A stretch of 6,558 nt of DNA, taken from contig JAQVLL010000008.1 in assembly GCA_028704195.1 (NCBI GenBank), positions 1 through 6,558 of the forward strand. The letters are read 5' to 3'. Positions 5,727 through 6,558 of the stretch are shown here, one piece after another (the first letter of the stretch is position 1; each line of letters starts with the position of its first letter). A program made the position numbers and the translations under genes. The stretch is from Smithellaceae bacterium. GTDB taxonomy: Bacteria > Desulfobacterota > Syntrophia > Syntrophales > Smithellaceae. The notes under the pieces were generated by a model. The model was not told the origin of the DNA. It did not search any database and saw nothing but the letters and a program-made list of their open reading frames with translations.

Positions 5727-6557
5727 TTGTTTCTTTTTCCCGTATTCCGGATCAATCCTAACCATCGCCGTGACAATAAATCCGGGAATCGTCGTCAGCA
5801 GAATCCAGTAGTAAAAATTTATATAACCCAGTTTTTCCTGAATCCAGCCGCTGGACATGGCGGGCAGCATCATGCCCAGGGCCATGATGCCGGTCCCCAT
5901 CGCGTAAAAGACGGTTTTATATTCACCCTGCGAAACCATGATCATGAACATCGTGTAGGCGGTGAAACCGAAGCCATAGCCGAACTGCTCGAAAGCCACG
6001 GCGGAACCGATCAGCCAGATGTTTTGAGGCTGTGCGTGCGACAGATACACGAAAATCAAATCCGGCAGGTGCATGATGATTACCATTGGCCAGAGCCAGA
6101 ATTTCAGACCGTTTCGGTAAATCACATACCCTCCCAGCAGTCCGCCCAGCATGAGCGCCACCACGCCCACCGTGCCGTAAATCCAGCCGACGTCGGCTGT
6201 TGCCAATCCCAGTCCGCCTTTCGCGCGGGAATCCAGCAAAAACGGCGCAACCATCTTGACCAGTTGCGCTTCGGCAAAACGATAAAACAAAAAGAAGCAG
6301 ATAATGATGATGATGTCTTTCTGCCGAAAAAACAGGGTGATGATCCGGAAGTACTCGGCCACAAGGCTTTTGCCTTTATCCAGCGGCGCGCTGCGGTCGG
6401 TTTCGGGATAAGGCAAAATCAATAAGTGATAAATGCAGAGAGCGAGGAAAAACGCGGCGATGACCACGAAGGTGATTGACCAGGCAGAAGCCACCGGGTA
6501 GCCGTATTTTTGCAGGGTGCCGGCCAGAATGACCAGCCCGCCTTTGGAAGCGCTGGT
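5721..6557 (-). CDS. AmpG-like MFS permease (partial, N-terminus beyond window)
   Basis: The minus strand is open from the window edge to TAA at 5723-5721, giving 278 residues. The GTG at 6494 is internal: upstream codons continue in frame as TSASKGGLVILAGTLQKYGYP, so the true start is outside. About seven hydrophobic segments are visible: a final N-half helix (WSITFVVIAAFFLALCIYHL), a hydrophilic central loop, and six C-half helices, as in a 12-TM major facilitator. FAEAQLVKMVAPFLLD, EQFGYGFGFTAYTMFMI, GIMALGMMLPAMSSGWIQEKLGY and the tail IDPEYGKK match my recollection of AmpG-type permeases of Bacteroides and related anaerobes. AmpG imports anhydromuropeptides or murein sugars into the cytoplasm. 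The MurU/AmgK-like genes on the same strand make murein recycling the favoured role; a different sugar or acetyl-CoA-type substrate is possible. Confidence 0.8.
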   Translation of the reverse strand, partial: TSASKGGLVILAGTLQKYGYPVASAWSITFVVIAAFFLALCIYHLLILPYPETDRSAPLDKGKSLVAEYFRIITLFFRQKDIIIIICFFLFYRFAEAQLVKMVAPFLLDSRAKGGLGLATADVGWIYGTVGVVALMLGGLLGGYVIYRNGLKFWLWPMVIIMHLPDLIFVYLSHAQPQNIWLIGSAVAFEQFGYGFGFTAYTMFMIMVSQGEYKTVFYAMGTGIMALGMMLPAMSSGWIQEKLGYINFYYWILLTTIPGFIVTAMVRIDPEYGKKKQG

Positions 6558-6558
6558 G

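Noticed and set aside
5727..6425. A 232-codon plus-strand frame over the permease
   Set aside because: It is His/Gln-rich and antisense to a well-supported 12-TM permease.
1..6558. tRNA, rRNA, riboswitch or integrase/transposase genes
   Set aside because: I looked on both strands and saw no recognisable tRNA arms, rRNA signatures, known riboswitch cores or recombinase motifs.

Overview
The window looks like part of a Gram-negative bacterial chromosome, most plausibly an anaerobic deltaproteobacterium in the broad Desulfobacterota sense. That placement is an inference. It rests on the outer-membrane lipoprotein family at 3182-4747, the AmpG-type permease, and the nucleotidyltransferase/sugar-kinase pair. 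No rRNA or other taxonomic marker is present. All four minus-strand genes are read from right to left; the two plus-strand genes sit between them.

Left part (1-2408, minus strand). An AAA ATPase of the DUF4143 type (1281-2408) is followed after 36 bp by a sugar-1-phosphate nucleotidyltransferase resembling MurU (540-1244). After a further 32 bp (14 bp if an earlier start is used) comes an APH-family sugar kinase resembling AmgK (1-507), cut by the window edge. The nucleotidyltransferase and kinase form a recognisable functional pair: phosphorylate a sugar at C1, then activate it with a nucleotide. The ATPase looks like an accessory gene placed just upstream.

Middle part (2409-5720). This is an AT-rich stretch. 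At 2409-3181 I see no convincing gene, but there are an operator-like promoter region, inverted repeats and one very AT-rich block. Next comes a plus-strand two-gene operon: a large secreted lipoprotein (3182-4747) with a repeat linker, a beta-sandwich-like domain, a helical-repeat-like region and a calcium-loop-like C-terminus. Six bases downstream is a membrane-anchored protein (4754-5482) with an LptC/OstA-like feel. I cannot assign a function to either. The region closes with about 240 bp of noncoding DNA ending in a heptanucleotide repeat.

Right part (5721-6558, minus strand). This is the C-terminal two thirds or so of an AmpG-like MFS permease, cut by the window edge.

How it may fit together. 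An AmpG-like permease (import of murein fragments), an AmgK-like kinase and a MurU-like nucleotidyltransferase would make a peptidoglycan amino-sugar recycling route. The AT-rich plus-strand pair, and perhaps the ATPase, appear to interrupt this neighbourhood. The best candidate for something undescribed is the lipoprotein/membrane-anchored pair, probably working at the cell envelope.
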